DNA of 64,000 nucleotides from Brachybacterium sp. UMB0905 (GCF_002871795.1 NZ_PNHL01000005.1:186001-250000); one strand, 5' to 3'; shown: positions 51,530 to 60,613, numbered from the stretch's first letter. Numbers and translations: made by a program. The notes: a model not told the origin generated them from the letters alone.

Positions 51530-52810
51530 GTGGCAGGACAGCGACGCGGACTTCTCGCGGACACCCGACCCCTGCAGTCCTCCCCGCACTTCCGCCGTCT
51601 GTGGACGGCCAACATCATCACCGTCATCGGGGCGCAGCTGACCGTCGTGTCCGTGCCCGCGCAGATCTTCGTCGATACCGGCTCGAGCGCCTACGTCGGG
51701 CTCGCCGGACTGTTCGGCCTAGTGCCGCTCGTGATCCTGGGCCTATATGGCGGATCGCTCGCCGACCGCTTCGACAAGCGCACCCTGCTGCTCATCACCA
51801 CGCTCGGACTCATCGCCACCAGCGCCCTGTTCACGGTGCAGGCCGCGCTGCCGGAACGGAACGTCTGGCTGTTGCTGTCGCTGTTCGCAATCCAGCAGGG
51901 CTTCTTCGCCCTGAACCAGCCTGCTCGCACCGCGCTGCTGCCGGAGATCCTCGACGAGGACCTGCTGCCGGCCGCAAACTCCCTGAACATGACGGTGATG
52001 AACGCCGGGGGGATCGCTGGCCCGCTGGTCGCCGGGGCTCTGCTCCCTCTCACCGGCTTCACCTGGCTATATGCGATCGACACGGTGACGCTGCTGGCGA
52101 CGCTATGGGCCGTCGTGCACCTGCCCGCCCTGCCCGGCGCGGGCTCGAGCGGGACTGTCGGCCTGCGCTCGGTGATCGAGGGACTCGTCTACCTTGCCGG
52201 GCATCGACTGCTGCTCATGAGCTTCGTCGTGGACATCATCGCAATGGTCTTCGGCATGCCCCGAGCCCTGTTCCCCGAGATCGCGCATGTGGACTTCGGA
52301 GGCCCCGCCGCAGGCGGCATCGCCTTCGCACTGCTGTTCGCCGCCATCCCCGTCGGCGCCGTATTGGGCGGGGTGTTCTCCGGCTGGGTCTCCCGCGTAC
52401 GCCGCCACGGCCGCACCATCGTTCTGGCGATCGCCATCTGGGGGCTGGGCATCACCGTGTTCGGCGCCGCCGCGATGCTCGCCAACGGCAGCGGTGGAAT
52501 CTGGCTCGCGATCGGCGTGGGCGCCCTGGTAGTCGCCGGCGCTGCGGATATGGCCTCCGCAGCGTTCCGGCAGACGATGCTGCTCTCGGCCGCGTCCCCG
52601 GCGGTGCGCGGACGGTTGCAGGGCGTGTTCATCGTGGTCGTCGCCGGGGGACCGCGCATCGCCGATGTCGTCCACGGCGGGGCGGCCGGGATCGTCGGCA
52701 CCCCGGGCGGCGCGGCGCCAGTGACACTCATCGGCGGGGTGATCGTGGTCGTGGCGATGGCAGTCATCGCCGTGCTGGCCCGGCGCTTTTGGACGTATAC
52801 GCCCCGCTGA
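51530..52810 (+). CDS. MFS transporter (EntS-like)
   Basis: This 426-residue transporter has about twelve helices. HFRRLWTANIITVIGAQLTVVSVPAQIF opens helix 1, GGSLADRFDKRTLL is the loop 2-3 motif, and QGFFALNQPARTALLPEILDEDLLPAANSL is typical of the MFS_3/enterobactin-exporter-like group. The exported compound is unknown. GTG 51530 lacks a strong ribosome site. It converges on the GH2 gene with only 51 bp between and no clear terminator. Confidence 0.9.
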   Translation: MAGQRRGLLADTRPLQSSPHFRRLWTANIITVIGAQLTVVSVPAQIFVDTGSSAYVGLAGLFGLVPLVILGLYGGSLADRFDKRTLLLITTLGLIATSALFTVQAALPERNVWLLLSLFAIQQGFFALNQPARTALLPEILDEDLLPAANSLNMTVMNAGGIAGPLVAGALLPLTGFTWLYAIDTVTLLATLWAVVHLPALPGAGSSGTVGLRSVIEGLVYLAGHRLLLMSFVVDIIAMVFGMPRALFPEIAHVDFGGPAAGGIAFALLFAAIPVGAVLGGVFSGWVSRVRRHGRTIVLAIAIWGLGITVFGAAAMLANGSGGIWLAIGVGALVVAGAADMASAAFRQTMLLSAASPAVRGRLQGVFIVVVAGGPRIADVVHGGAAGIVGTPGGAAPVTLIGGVIVVVAMAVIAVLARRFWTYTPR

Positions 52811-52861
52811 CGGTCGCCCGATCGATCCGCCGTCACCCTCGTCGGGCCGGGTTCGGGCCCC

Positions 52862-55732
52862 TCACCACCGTTGGTGGACGTCCTCCGCGAAGCCGGTGAT
52901 GCCAGCGATCTCGAGGCGTTCGCTGTCATCGGTCCAGGCGGTCCCGGACCAGGTGCCGAAGCACTGATGCGTGTGCGAGGAGACGAGCCCGAGGTCCGTG
53001 TGGGACTGCTTGAGGTGGAACGGAACCAGGGTGAGGTCCAGCCGTTCACCCCAGATCCGCCACGGCGCCATCCAGTTCTCGGTGTCGTAGTCCCACACCA
53101 GTTCCTCGCTGATCTTGTGCAGGCGGCCGTCGAGCTGCAGGGCGTTCTCCACGACCCCGGAGCCGTCGGTCCACCGGCCGCCCACCTGGATGCCGAGCGC
53201 GCGGCCGTCGGCCAGGCGCCCGGTCCCGGCTCCCCAGTTCCAGTGCACCCGGTGCGGCCAGCGGCCCCGCCCGTGATCCAGTACCGCCCAGGATTGTCCG
53301 GCCGGGATGGGGTGGGTGATTCCGTCGATGCGCAGCCATCCATCGGCGGGCCGCGCCGCGTCCTTGACCGTGTACTGGAAACGCCGGTCGTCCCACGGCA
53401 CCACGACGCCCAGGGATTCATGGCCCGCGGGCCTGCGCGCGATGACATCCAGCTCGATCCGCGCGGAGCGGGCCCGCAGCCGCGTTCCGCCGGGCACCTC
53501 ATCGACCCCCAGCTGGAAGGCGCGGGTGAGTGCCCGGGCCGAACCGTCCCCGAACGTCGGCGGGAGCGTCATCCCGCGGCCGAACGGGGTCACGGCTTCA
53601 TAGGAGATCTCCTCCCCGGTCTCGCGGTCCAGCACCCACAGGCTCGGCACCCCGGCGTAGTCGATATCGGAGATGACCAGGGCCACGATGTGGGCGTCGG
53701 TGGTGATCGCCCAGTACTCCCAGCGTTTGGTGCGCGCCCAGGAGGAGGGGCGGCGGCGCGAGCCGGAGAAGCGGGGTGCGAGGGCATCGGTGCGGTGCAG
53801 GGGCGTGCGCGTGAAGCCGACGGCCTGCGGGTTCAGCAGTCCGGCGGCGTTTGTGAGCGAGACCGGCGCGATGATCTCCTCCTCACTGACCGGCACAGGG
53901 CGGGGGAGTGGGGCGGTACCGCGGACCGCATGCTCGAAAGCCTCCTGCAGCTGGGCGTGGACGGCGCGGACCCGTTCCCGATCCACCTTCACAACCTTCC
54001 GGTCATAGGTGACCAGGCCGTTCACCTCAGATTCCACGTCCGACAGCTGCGTGTACACCGCTGCGGCAAGACCCTCGCGCAGCGCCGGGAGCACCTGTCG
54101 GCGCTGCAGATCCATGAAGGCCCGCTGGAACTGGGGAAGGGAGGGGAAGCGGCGATACCCGAACTCGCGATCGCTCCACGCATGCTCGGGCAGATGCACG
54201 CTATAGCCGCCGTATTCGCTGAGCACCGCCGCGCGGGGGTCGCGGGCATCCGCTGGGGAGAGGCGGTAGGGGCGGAAGTAGACGTGGCGGGAGACCATGT
54301 CCCCACCGCCCTGGTCGTGCCAGCCGCTCGCATGGTCGATCAGGCGCGTAGGGTCCAGCTCCCGCAGCTCCGCGGTGATGTCGAGGGCGTCGAACTGCCC
54401 CCAGCCTTCGTTGAACGGGACCCACGCCACGATCGAGGGGTGGGCGCGCAGATGCTGGACCGTGCCGCGCAGCTCCGCCCGGAACTCCGCGCGGCCCAGC
54501 GCGTCGGTGCGCCCGAAAAGGCGATGCCAGCGATCGGGTAGCTGCAGCGGCGTGATGGCCGGAGCGGAGATCACGGCCGGGTGATAGGTGGAGCCGCCGC
54601 TGACCATGTCCTGCCACACGAGCATCCCCAGGCGGTCGCAGTGGTGATACCAGCGGTCCGGCGCGATCGTGATGTGCTTGCGCAGCATCGTGAAGCCCAG
54701 GTCCTTCGCGAGCTCGATGTCGAAGACCATCGCCGCATCGGAGGGGGCGGTCATGAGCCCATCGGGCCAGTACCCCTGATCCAGCAGCCCCAGATGCAGG
54801 TAGGGCTTTCCGTTCAGCAGCAGCCGGTTGCGGCCCTGCGCATCGGGCCCAAGCCCTACCGAGCGCATCCCGACGTAGGAGTGCACCACGTCATCGCCGC
54901 AGCGCACCTCGACGTCGTAGAGGAAGGGGTCCTCAGGAGACCACGCCCGTACCGGCGTCGTGAGCGGGATCCGGGTGGGGGTGCCGACGGGGACGTGCGC
55001 GGTGACGGCCTGCCCGGTGTCGGGGGCGGTGATCGTCACCTCGGCGCGCAGGCTCGATGGACCGCCGCCGGTCGTCGGCCGGTCCGGTGCATCGATCTCG
55101 AGGTGCACCTCCACCTCTCCGTCCGCCAGATGTGGCGTGAGCTGCAGCGTTCGGATGAACGTGTGGGGGACTGCTTCGAGCCACACGCTCTGCCAGATAC
55201 CGGACTGGGCGGTGTACCACATGCCGTGCGGGCGCGAGGACTGCTTCCCGCGGGAACGATACGAGGTGTCGGTGACGTCGCGGACCCGTACGACGAGCTC
55301 GTGGGCGATGCCGGGGGAGAGGTGCTCGGTGAGCTCCACCGTGAAGGGCAGGTATCCGCCATGGTGAGAGCCGATCTCGACGCCATCCAGCAGCACCGTG
55401 CAGTCCTGATCCACGGCGCCGAAGTGCAGCAGTACCCGCTGCCCGGTGAAGGACTCGGGCAGGTGCAGGCGGCGGCGGTACCAGAGCACATCCTCGGGGG
55501 TGACGGTGCACTGGACGCCGGAGAGCGCGGTCTCGGGGGAGAAGGGCACGATGATCTCGCCATCCCACGTGCCCGGGATCGTGGCTGCGGCGGTGCTCCG
55601 CGCGGGCGTGATCGCGTACTCCCAGGGCCCGTTGAGCGACAGCCAGGTCTCGCGCTCTAGCTGAGGGCGGGGATGCTCGGGCAACGGGTGCGTGAGATCC
55701 AGGGTCTCGCCCCAGGGGGTCATGAGCGTCAT
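52862..55732 (-). CDS. Glycoside hydrolase family 2 fused to DUF2804
   Basis: This is a 956-residue two-part protein. Residues 1 to about 615 form a GH2 enzyme: sugar-binding jelly roll (SLNGPWEYAI, VLWYRRRLHLP, HHGGYLPF), Ig-like domain, and TIM barrel with acid/base E442 in FNEGWGQF and nucleophile E506 in LSEYGGYS. Residues about 617-956 match DUF2804 (LLNPQAVGFTRTPLHR, KRWEYWAITTDAHIVALVISDIDYAG, HRVHWNWGAGTG, IWGERLDLTLVPF), normally a free-standing protein of about 340 residues. There is no signal peptide, so it is probably cytoplasmic. Substrate could be a beta-galactoside, glucuronide or mannoside. The ribosome site is GGAAGG. Confidence 0.88.
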   Translation of the reverse strand: MTLMTPWGETLDLTHPLPEHPRPQLERETWLSLNGPWEYAITPARSTAAATIPGTWDGEIIVPFSPETALSGVQCTVTPEDVLWYRRRLHLPESFTGQRVLLHFGAVDQDCTVLLDGVEIGSHHGGYLPFTVELTEHLSPGIAHELVVRVRDVTDTSYRSRGKQSSRPHGMWYTAQSGIWQSVWLEAVPHTFIRTLQLTPHLADGEVEVHLEIDAPDRPTTGGGPSSLRAEVTITAPDTGQAVTAHVPVGTPTRIPLTTPVRAWSPEDPFLYDVEVRCGDDVVHSYVGMRSVGLGPDAQGRNRLLLNGKPYLHLGLLDQGYWPDGLMTAPSDAAMVFDIELAKDLGFTMLRKHITIAPDRWYHHCDRLGMLVWQDMVSGGSTYHPAVISAPAITPLQLPDRWHRLFGRTDALGRAEFRAELRGTVQHLRAHPSIVAWVPFNEGWGQFDALDITAELRELDPTRLIDHASGWHDQGGGDMVSRHVYFRPYRLSPADARDPRAAVLSEYGGYSVHLPEHAWSDREFGYRRFPSLPQFQRAFMDLQRRQVLPALREGLAAAVYTQLSDVESEVNGLVTYDRKVVKVDRERVRAVHAQLQEAFEHAVRGTAPLPRPVPVSEEEIIAPVSLTNAAGLLNPQAVGFTRTPLHRTDALAPRFSGSRRRPSSWARTKRWEYWAITTDAHIVALVISDIDYAGVPSLWVLDRETGEEISYEAVTPFGRGMTLPPTFGDGSARALTRAFQLGVDEVPGGTRLRARSARIELDVIARRPAGHESLGVVVPWDDRRFQYTVKDAARPADGWLRIDGITHPIPAGQSWAVLDHGRGRWPHRVHWNWGAGTGRLADGRALGIQVGGRWTDGSGVVENALQLDGRLHKISEELVWDYDTENWMAPWRIWGERLDLTLVPFHLKQSHTDLGLVSSHTHQCFGTWSGTAWTDDSERLEIAGITGFAEDVHQRW

Positions 55733-55873
55733 CGGTCAGCCTTCCGGTGGTGGGAGCGCAGCAGGGGCAGGCGGGGTCATCGGCGGCTCCAGGCAAGGGG
55801 ACTGGTTCCATCATGCGCGCCGCAGCGGACCAGGGGGAGGAGGACACGGGGCAGGAAGGATTCCCACCCCCCG

Positions 55874-55899
55874 TACACAATGGCGACACTTGTAGCCAT
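55874..55899. promoter_or_regulatory. Candidate autoregulatory operator of the toxin-antitoxin pair
   Basis: ATGGC (55880-55884) and GCCAT (55895-55899) are inverted about a 10-base centre, and TACA (55874-55877) is inverted against TGTA (55891-55894). Phd/YefM-type antitoxins bind TGTACA-like inverted repeats at their own promoter. The 140 bp upstream of this site to the GH2 start shows nothing else. Confidence 0.4.
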
Positions 55900-56179
55900 G
55901 ACTATCGAATCGGCCATGGCCCTGCGTGACGTGAAGAACCGCTTGTCCGAAGTGGTGGATCACGTAGAGCGGGAGCGTGGGCGCGTGACGATCACTCGGC
56001 ATGGGAAGTCTGCCGCCGTGGTGATCAGCGCCGACGATCTTGCAGCCCTGGAGGAGACGCTGGACATCATGAGCCGACCGCAGCTCATGGGGGAGATTCG
56101 CCAGAGCCTCACAGAGCTTGCCGCCGACGGCGGGACAGCGCACACGAAGGACGAGATCCTCGACCTACTGCATCGATGA
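55898..56179 (+). CDS. Phd/YefM (RelB-like) antitoxin
   Basis: This 93-residue antitoxin has the Phd/YefM DNA-binding fold: MALRDVKNRLSEVVDHVERERGRVTITRHGKSAAVVISADDLAALEETL. The C-terminal helix ELAADGGTAHTKDEILDLL would clamp the toxin. ATG 55898 is preferred; ATG 55880 adds six residues. It overlaps the toxin start (ATGA), the usual antitoxin-first order. Confidence 0.92.
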   Translation: MTIESAMALRDVKNRLSEVVDHVERERGRVTITRHGKSAAVVISADDLAALEETLDIMSRPQLMGEIRQSLTELAADGGTAHTKDEILDLLHR

Positions 56180-56436
56180 ACGGCGAAACCTTCGGCATTG
56201 AGTGGTCGCCGGCCGCCACGCGTGCCATCCAGAAACTGCCGGAGAAAGTCGCCGTTGCGGCCGTCGAGTTCACCTACGGATCGCTCGCCGAGAACCCGCG
56301 TCGGGAGGGTAAGCCGTTGCGGTTCGAGCTGGAGGGACTGCATAGTGCTCGACGCGGCGACTATCGCGTGATCTATCGGATCTCCGACGTGGTCACCATC
56401 GTCGCCATCGATCATCGCTCGACGGTCTACCGGTGA
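56176..56436 (+). CDS. RelE/ParE-family toxin
   Basis: An 86-residue mRNA interferase or gyrase toxin of the RelE fold: WSPAATRAIQKLPEKVAVAAVEF, NPRREGKPLRFELEGLHSARRGDYRVIYRI and IDHRSTVYR. The basic residues of the RelE active-site face (K, R, R) and the terminal HRxxVYR are present, favouring ribosome-dependent mRNA cleavage. Translated with the antitoxin. Confidence 0.92.
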   Translation: MNGETFGIEWSPAATRAIQKLPEKVAVAAVEFTYGSLAENPRREGKPLRFELEGLHSARRGDYRVIYRISDVVTIVAIDHRSTVYR

Positions 56437-56518
56437 CAGAGGAGGGGTGGCCCGTCTGGAGGGTTGACTCCCTCCACTACACTTTACATAACGTACATTA
56501 TCGGCTCGCTACGGAGAG

Positions 56519-56650
56519 TTATCGAATCTCCGCACCCAACAGCGTCCATCCCACTGCGCGTGCGGCCTTCCGGTCGACGGTCACCACCGCGGATGCCCCA
56601 ACGCGGCGCGACGCGCACGAGATCATGGCGCGGGCAAAGTCGGCGCCTGC
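56519..56650 (-). pseudogene. Remnant of a PIN-domain (VapC-like) toxin
   Basis: The minus strand reads AGADFARAMISCASRRVGAS then AVVTVDRKAARAVGWTLL before a stop. This matches the last 40-45 residues of VapC-type toxins, which usually read DFADALI ... TFDRKAA ... G.LL. The N-terminal two thirds are absent, and the acidic residue of FADAL is Arg here (FARAM). The 269-bp gap it sits in (56437-56705) also has unusually AT-rich bases at 56476-56512, unlike the neighbours. Confidence 0.6.
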
Positions 56651-56705
56651 CTCCGCGCGGTCCAGCGCAGGCGCCAAAAATCTCAGTCCGACGCCAGCTG
56701 GGGAC

Positions 56706-58133
56706 TCAGGCTGTCTCACTCTGAGCCCCTGTCACGTCAGCCGTCACGCTCCCGCGCCCGGCGAGGATGAAGAACAGGATCGACAGCAGCGCGCCGCCGA
56801 CCATGACGATCGCCATCGGCAGCGCTGTGTGCGTCCCGCCGAGGCCCACCAGCGGCGCCGCGAACGAGGCCGCGAAGGAGAAGCCCAGCCCCAGCATCGC
56901 CGAGCCCGTGCCGGCGAACTCGCGCGCTTCGTTCGAGGCGAGCGCCCCGCCGTTGCCGAAGATCAGTCCCTGCGGCGCGACGGTGAAGAAGAACGCCGGC
57001 AGCACGATCCACACCGGCGTGCCGAGGAACAGGCTGCCGATCAGCAGGGCAAAGGATGCGAGCGTCACGACCGTCAGTCCCGCTCGGATCAGGCGGCGCG
57101 GGTGCATCGTGCGCGTCAGATGAGCCGACAGCAGCGACATCGACATCATGCCCACCGAGTTGATCGCGAAAGCGATGGAATACCCGGTGGAGCTGAAGCC
57201 CAGCATCTCCTGGAGCACGAAGCTGGAGGCGGACACATATGCCATCAGCGCGAAGGCCGAGAAGGCGTTCACCAGCATGTAGGCCACGAAGGTGCGGCGG
57301 CGCAGCAGCACGCCCGTGTTGTGCAGGAAGGTGCGGAACCCGCCGGAATGCCGACGAGAGAGCGGCAGGGACTCCGGGATCAGCCACAGCACGCCCACCA
57401 GGGAGATGAGCGACATCCCCGCGATCACCCAGAAGATCTCGCGCCACTGGCCCACCAGCAGAATCATGCCGCCCAGTAAGGGTGCGACGATCGGCGCGAT
57501 ACCGCCCACGCCCTGCATGATGTTCATGATCCGGAACAGCTCAGGGCCGTCGGTCATATCGATCAGCACCGCGCGTCCCAGCACCATGCCGAATCCGCCG
57601 CCGATCCCCTGCAGCACGCGCATCACCAGCAGCAGCTCCACCGACGGGGCCAGCGCACAGCCGATCGAACCCAGCAGCGCCAGCAGAATGCCCAGGATCA
57701 GCGGTGCACGCCGACCGAGCCGATCCGAGAGCGGTCCGGCGACCACCTGTCCCCCGGCGGCGCCCATGAAGAAAGCGGTCAGGGTCAGCTGCATGCTCGC
57801 CGCGCTGCTCGCCAGATCCGAGGCGACCTGCGGGAAGGCCGGGATGTACATGTCGGTGGCCAGCGGGCCGATCGCGCTCAGCGTGGTGAGCACCGCGATG
57901 ACCAAAGCGGTGACCTTCCCGCGCGTGCCCTGCAGCTCATCCTCCCCGGGCAGCTGCGCGAACTCCTGATCCGCGGGATCCTCGAGCACCGGAATCGCCC
58001 CGGTGATGGTGGGAATCCCGCCGGTGATCGTCGGAATCGACCCGGTCGTGGTGGTCGGGATTGACCCGGTGGTGGTGGGCACGGGGTCCGACGGGCTGGT
58101 GTGCTCGCGCGGGGTGTCGTCGGCGGTGGACAC
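56706..58133 (-). CDS. Bcr/CflA-family multidrug MFS transporter
   Basis: This 475-residue drug:H+ antiporter of the 12-helix Bcr/CflA type has LTTLSAIGPLATDMYIPAFPQVASDL in helix 1, GPLSDRLGRRAPLILG as motif A, and RVLQGIGGGFGMVLGRAVLIDM as motif C-like. The cytoplasmic N-terminus (70 residues) is Thr/Pro-rich with four repeats of GSIPTTT type. I chose GTG 58133, which has AGAAAGG seven bases upstream; a longer in-frame start would add 29 basic residues without support. Confidence 0.92.
   Translation of the reverse strand: MSTADDTPREHTSPSDPVPTTTGSIPTTTTGSIPTITGGIPTITGAIPVLEDPADQEFAQLPGEDELQGTRGKVTALVIAVLTTLSAIGPLATDMYIPAFPQVASDLASSAASMQLTLTAFFMGAAGGQVVAGPLSDRLGRRAPLILGILLALLGSIGCALAPSVELLLVMRVLQGIGGGFGMVLGRAVLIDMTDGPELFRIMNIMQGVGGIAPIVAPLLGGMILLVGQWREIFWVIAGMSLISLVGVLWLIPESLPLSRRHSGGFRTFLHNTGVLLRRRTFVAYMLVNAFSAFALMAYVSASSFVLQEMLGFSSTGYSIAFAINSVGMMSMSLLSAHLTRTMHPRRLIRAGLTVVTLASFALLIGSLFLGTPVWIVLPAFFFTVAPQGLIFGNGGALASNEAREFAGTGSAMLGLGFSFAASFAAPLVGLGGTHTALPMAIVMVGGALLSILFFILAGRGSVTADVTGAQSETA
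58001..58084. repeat. Four 21-24 bp tandem repeats in the MFS N-terminus
   Basis: Units begin CGGTG/CGGTC at 58001, 58022, 58043 and 58067. They encode TTTGSIP TTTTGSIP TITGGIP TITGAIP in the transporter's cytoplasmic tail. Third unit carries one extra codon. Confidence 0.8.
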
Positions 58134-58281
58134 GAGGGCCTTTCTACTCGCGCAGGACAGGGTGGGGATGCGTCGAGCCAGGCGGATCCACAGGGATCTC
58201 GCCCGGCTCGAAGCTCTCATCCTAGGTCCGTCAGCAGCCGATGTTGAAGCGAATTCTCGGAGCTGCTCGTCCCACGCTGTG

Positions 58282-58758
58282 CTACCGGGCGCCGAGCCCG
58301 TTGACGGTGCTCCACAGGTTCCAGAACTGGTCGAGGGGAAGCGGACTGCCCTCGAGCGAGGCCTCGAAGAAGGTCAGGCGGGTGGTCCAGCCCGGGCCGT
58401 AGGAGTCCGTCAGCTCCCCCAGCCCTCGATGCACGAGCTCGAGCACCGTCCCCGTCGTCCCAGCCCGTGCGTGAAGGTGAACCTCGAGGCGCGTCTCGGG
58501 CTCCTCGGGGAACTGCCAGGTCATGGCGAGTCCCTCTCCGGGGTCGACCTCCAGGAGCGTGCTCGTGCACAGCGTGCCGTCCCCGTGGTCGATCACGAGC
58601 GTTCCGGGGGTGTGCGATGGGCCCTCGAGCGGTGTGCCGAGCCACTCGGGGAGTCTCTCCCGCGCCACCAGGTGCTCCCACACCGTCGCCGGCCCCGGTG
58701 CCAGAGCTCATCGGAGGTGCAGGTCGCGGGCGTCGGCGGTCAGGTCCTGCAGCGGCAT
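58282..58758 (-). pseudogene. SRPBCC (AHSA1-like) gene with in-frame stop
   Basis: The largest intact part, 58282-58683, encodes the C-terminal 133 residues of an AHSA1-type SRPBCC protein (VWEHLVARERLPEWLG, LAMTWQFPEEPETRLEVHL, LELVHRGL). In the same frame an ATG at 58758 starts MPLQDLTADARDLHLR and then meets TGA at 58708-58710, followed by ALAPGPATVWEHL. The first beta strand expected before VWEHL is missing. An in-frame deletion of roughly 15-20 codons that created the stop is the likeliest cause. Use of GTG 58683 as a start would give a protein lacking the first strand and part of the fold. Confidence 0.65.
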
Positions 58759-58791
58759 GGGTTCCCTCGCAATGCGTCTCAGGAGCGCGTC

Positions 58792-59739
58792 TCAGGAGCG
58801 CTGACGGCGCTCGTACATCCACACTACGCCGACGGCGAGCAGGTCCACCGCGATGGCCAGGAGCATGAACGGCCCGCCCATGCCCACGGAGCGATCGATG
58901 ACAAGGCCCTGCCCGTCGGCGAACAGCGCGCCCGCCACCATCATGATCACGTTGTTGGTGACGTGGAAGGCGATCGGGGCCTCGAGGCCCCGGCTGATCA
59001 CGGCCATCGCCGCCATGCAGAGGCCGAAGGCGGTGTAGTAGCTCAGCAGCCAGGGATCCAGAGACATGTGCACCAGGCCGAAGACGACGCTCGAGGCGGT
59101 CATGCCCACGATCAGCGCGGGCTTGGCGGCGCGGATCCAGCTGGCCACGGTCGGCACCAGCGCGCCGCGGAACATCAGCTCCTCCCCGGCGGCCTGCAGC
59201 GGTGTGGTGAGCAGGGCCACCAGCACCAGGCCGATGGTGGTGCCGGTGATCGCGAAGCCCTTCAGCCCGGCCATCTCGGGCACCAGCAGCGCCGACACCC
59301 CCAGCATCGCCAGCACCAGCAGCGCGAAGGCCCCGGTGAAGACGCCCCAGCGGCGCATGCTCATCCGGCGCGGGGAGGCGAGGAGGGAGCGCCACGGCAC
59401 ACGGGCGATCAGGGCGGTGAACCCGACGGCGAGCGGCCCCATTACGGCGAGGCTGAGATTGACCGCCACCATCATCAGCGGCGAGAGGGTCATGTCCAAC
59501 GGATCCCGTCCGAAGGCCGCCGTCTCCACCAGGATCGCCACGAGCGTGGCGCCGAACTGCAGCACGAACATCGCGATCAGCAGCACCGGGATGATCACCA
59601 GCGGCTTCCACCAGCTCATCCGCAGATGCGCGCCGAAGGGACGGGTGTCCTCGACGGTGGTCGCCGCCGGGCGCGACGGGGAGGTCTCGAGGGGGTCGAT
59701 GGCCGGCGAAGGCGCGGGGTGGGGAGTCGTCGTGTCCAT
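58792..59739 (-). CDS. CPBP-family intramembrane metalloprotease
   Basis: This 315-residue protein has about eight helices with the CAAX-protease/bacteriocin-processing signature: EExxxR in AAGEELMFRGALVPT, FGLVHMS and AFHVTNNV, which together bind zinc. In actinobacteria these proteins are mostly of unknown function. The ATG at 59739 (MDTTTPHPAP) is chosen over an upstream GTG because of length and a nearby GTGGAG. Confidence 0.9.
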   Translation of the reverse strand: MDTTTPHPAPSPAIDPLETSPSRPAATTVEDTRPFGAHLRMSWWKPLVIIPVLLIAMFVLQFGATLVAILVETAAFGRDPLDMTLSPLMMVAVNLSLAVMGPLAVGFTALIARVPWRSLLASPRRMSMRRWGVFTGAFALLVLAMLGVSALLVPEMAGLKGFAITGTTIGLVLVALLTTPLQAAGEELMFRGALVPTVASWIRAAKPALIVGMTASSVVFGLVHMSLDPWLLSYYTAFGLCMAAMAVISRGLEAPIAFHVTNNVIMMVAGALFADGQGLVIDRSVGMGGPFMLLAIAVDLLAVGVVWMYERRQRS

Positions 59740-59833
59740 GGCTCCACACTCTCCCGCGCCCGCCGCCTCGCGCCTGCCCGCAACGGTCATCGTCCGTGCG
59801 ACCTTCGTCGGTGCGCCCGGCGCTGCGGAGGCA

Positions 59834-60607
59834 TCATCCGTCGAGGCGCTGCACCTCGGCGAGCCGACGCTGGTAGGTGGGGTCGGTGCGCTTCAGCCAG
59901 CGGATCACGGCACTGGTCACCGGGATCATCGCGTACTGAACCAGCACCTTGTACAGAAAGCCCAGCAGTGTGTATTCGAACCACTGCTCGAGGGTCGTGA
60001 TGCCGATGGCGACCGACGCGATCGAGCAGAAGATGATCGTGTCCACGAGCTCCCCGAGGCCGCTGGAGGTCAGCAGGCGCCCCACCAGGCCCCGCTCCCC
60101 CATTCGGTTCTTCATCCGCGAGACCACCTGGGAGTTCAGCGTCTGCCCCGCGAGGAAGCCCGCGAGGCCCGCGAGGACCACGATCCACACCGGCCCGAGC
60201 GCGACCTCGAGCGCGGCCTGCTTGGCCAGCCCGTACTCATCGGGGAACGGCGGCAGAGCGATGATCACGTGATAGGAGACAGAGGCCAAGACACTCACGA
60301 CGAAGGACGTGAAGATCGCCCGACGAGCGGCCCGTGGCCCGTACAGCTCGGTGATGATGTCCCCCAGCACATACGCCAGGGGGAAGAGGAAGAAGCCGCC
60401 GTCAGTGATGACCTCGAAGCCGATGCCCGGGATGGTGCCGAAGCTGACCCCTTTCGCAGCGCCGATGCCGGAGAGGATCACGACGGTGACCATGGCGGCC
60501 AGGAGGATGTCGAAGTGCGAGGAGCCCCGGTCGGCGTAGACAGCGCCGACCGGGCGTCCAGAGTGCGGTGGAGTCTCGGTCGTAGGAGAAGTGCTGTGCG
60601 AAGTCAC
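59834..60607 (-). CDS. Queuosine-precursor transporter, YhhQ/VUT family
   Basis: This 257-residue membrane protein has about six helices and the family marks KGVSFGTIPGIGFEVITDGGFFLFPLAYVLGDIITELYGPRAARR and GELVDTIIFCSIA. The E. coli homologue YhhQ imports preQ0/preQ1 for the queuosine modification of tRNA. No queuosine biosynthesis genes are nearby, which fits salvage. GTG 60607 is preceded at six bases by TACTCT. Confidence 0.92.
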   Translation of the reverse strand: MTSHSTSPTTETPPHSGRPVGAVYADRGSSHFDILLAAMVTVVILSGIGAAKGVSFGTIPGIGFEVITDGGFFLFPLAYVLGDIITELYGPRAARRAIFTSFVVSVLASVSYHVIIALPPFPDEYGLAKQAALEVALGPVWIVVLAGLAGFLAGQTLNSQVVSRMKNRMGERGLVGRLLTSSGLGELVDTIIFCSIASVAIGITTLEQWFEYTLLGFLYKVLVQYAMIPVTSAVIRWLKRTDPTYQRRLAEVQRLDG

Positions 60608-60613
60608 CGGGGC

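Noticed and set aside
56433..57479. Plus-strand open frame opposite the Bcr/CflA gene
   Set aside because: His/Arg/Gln-rich shadow of the MFS gene; the AT-rich start region suggested a promoter, but no gene follows it.
58217..59749. Long minus-strand frame overlapping the SRPBCC and CPBP genes
   Set aside because: Its Pro/Arg/His-rich translation has no motif, and both overlapping genes have clear family signatures in another frame.
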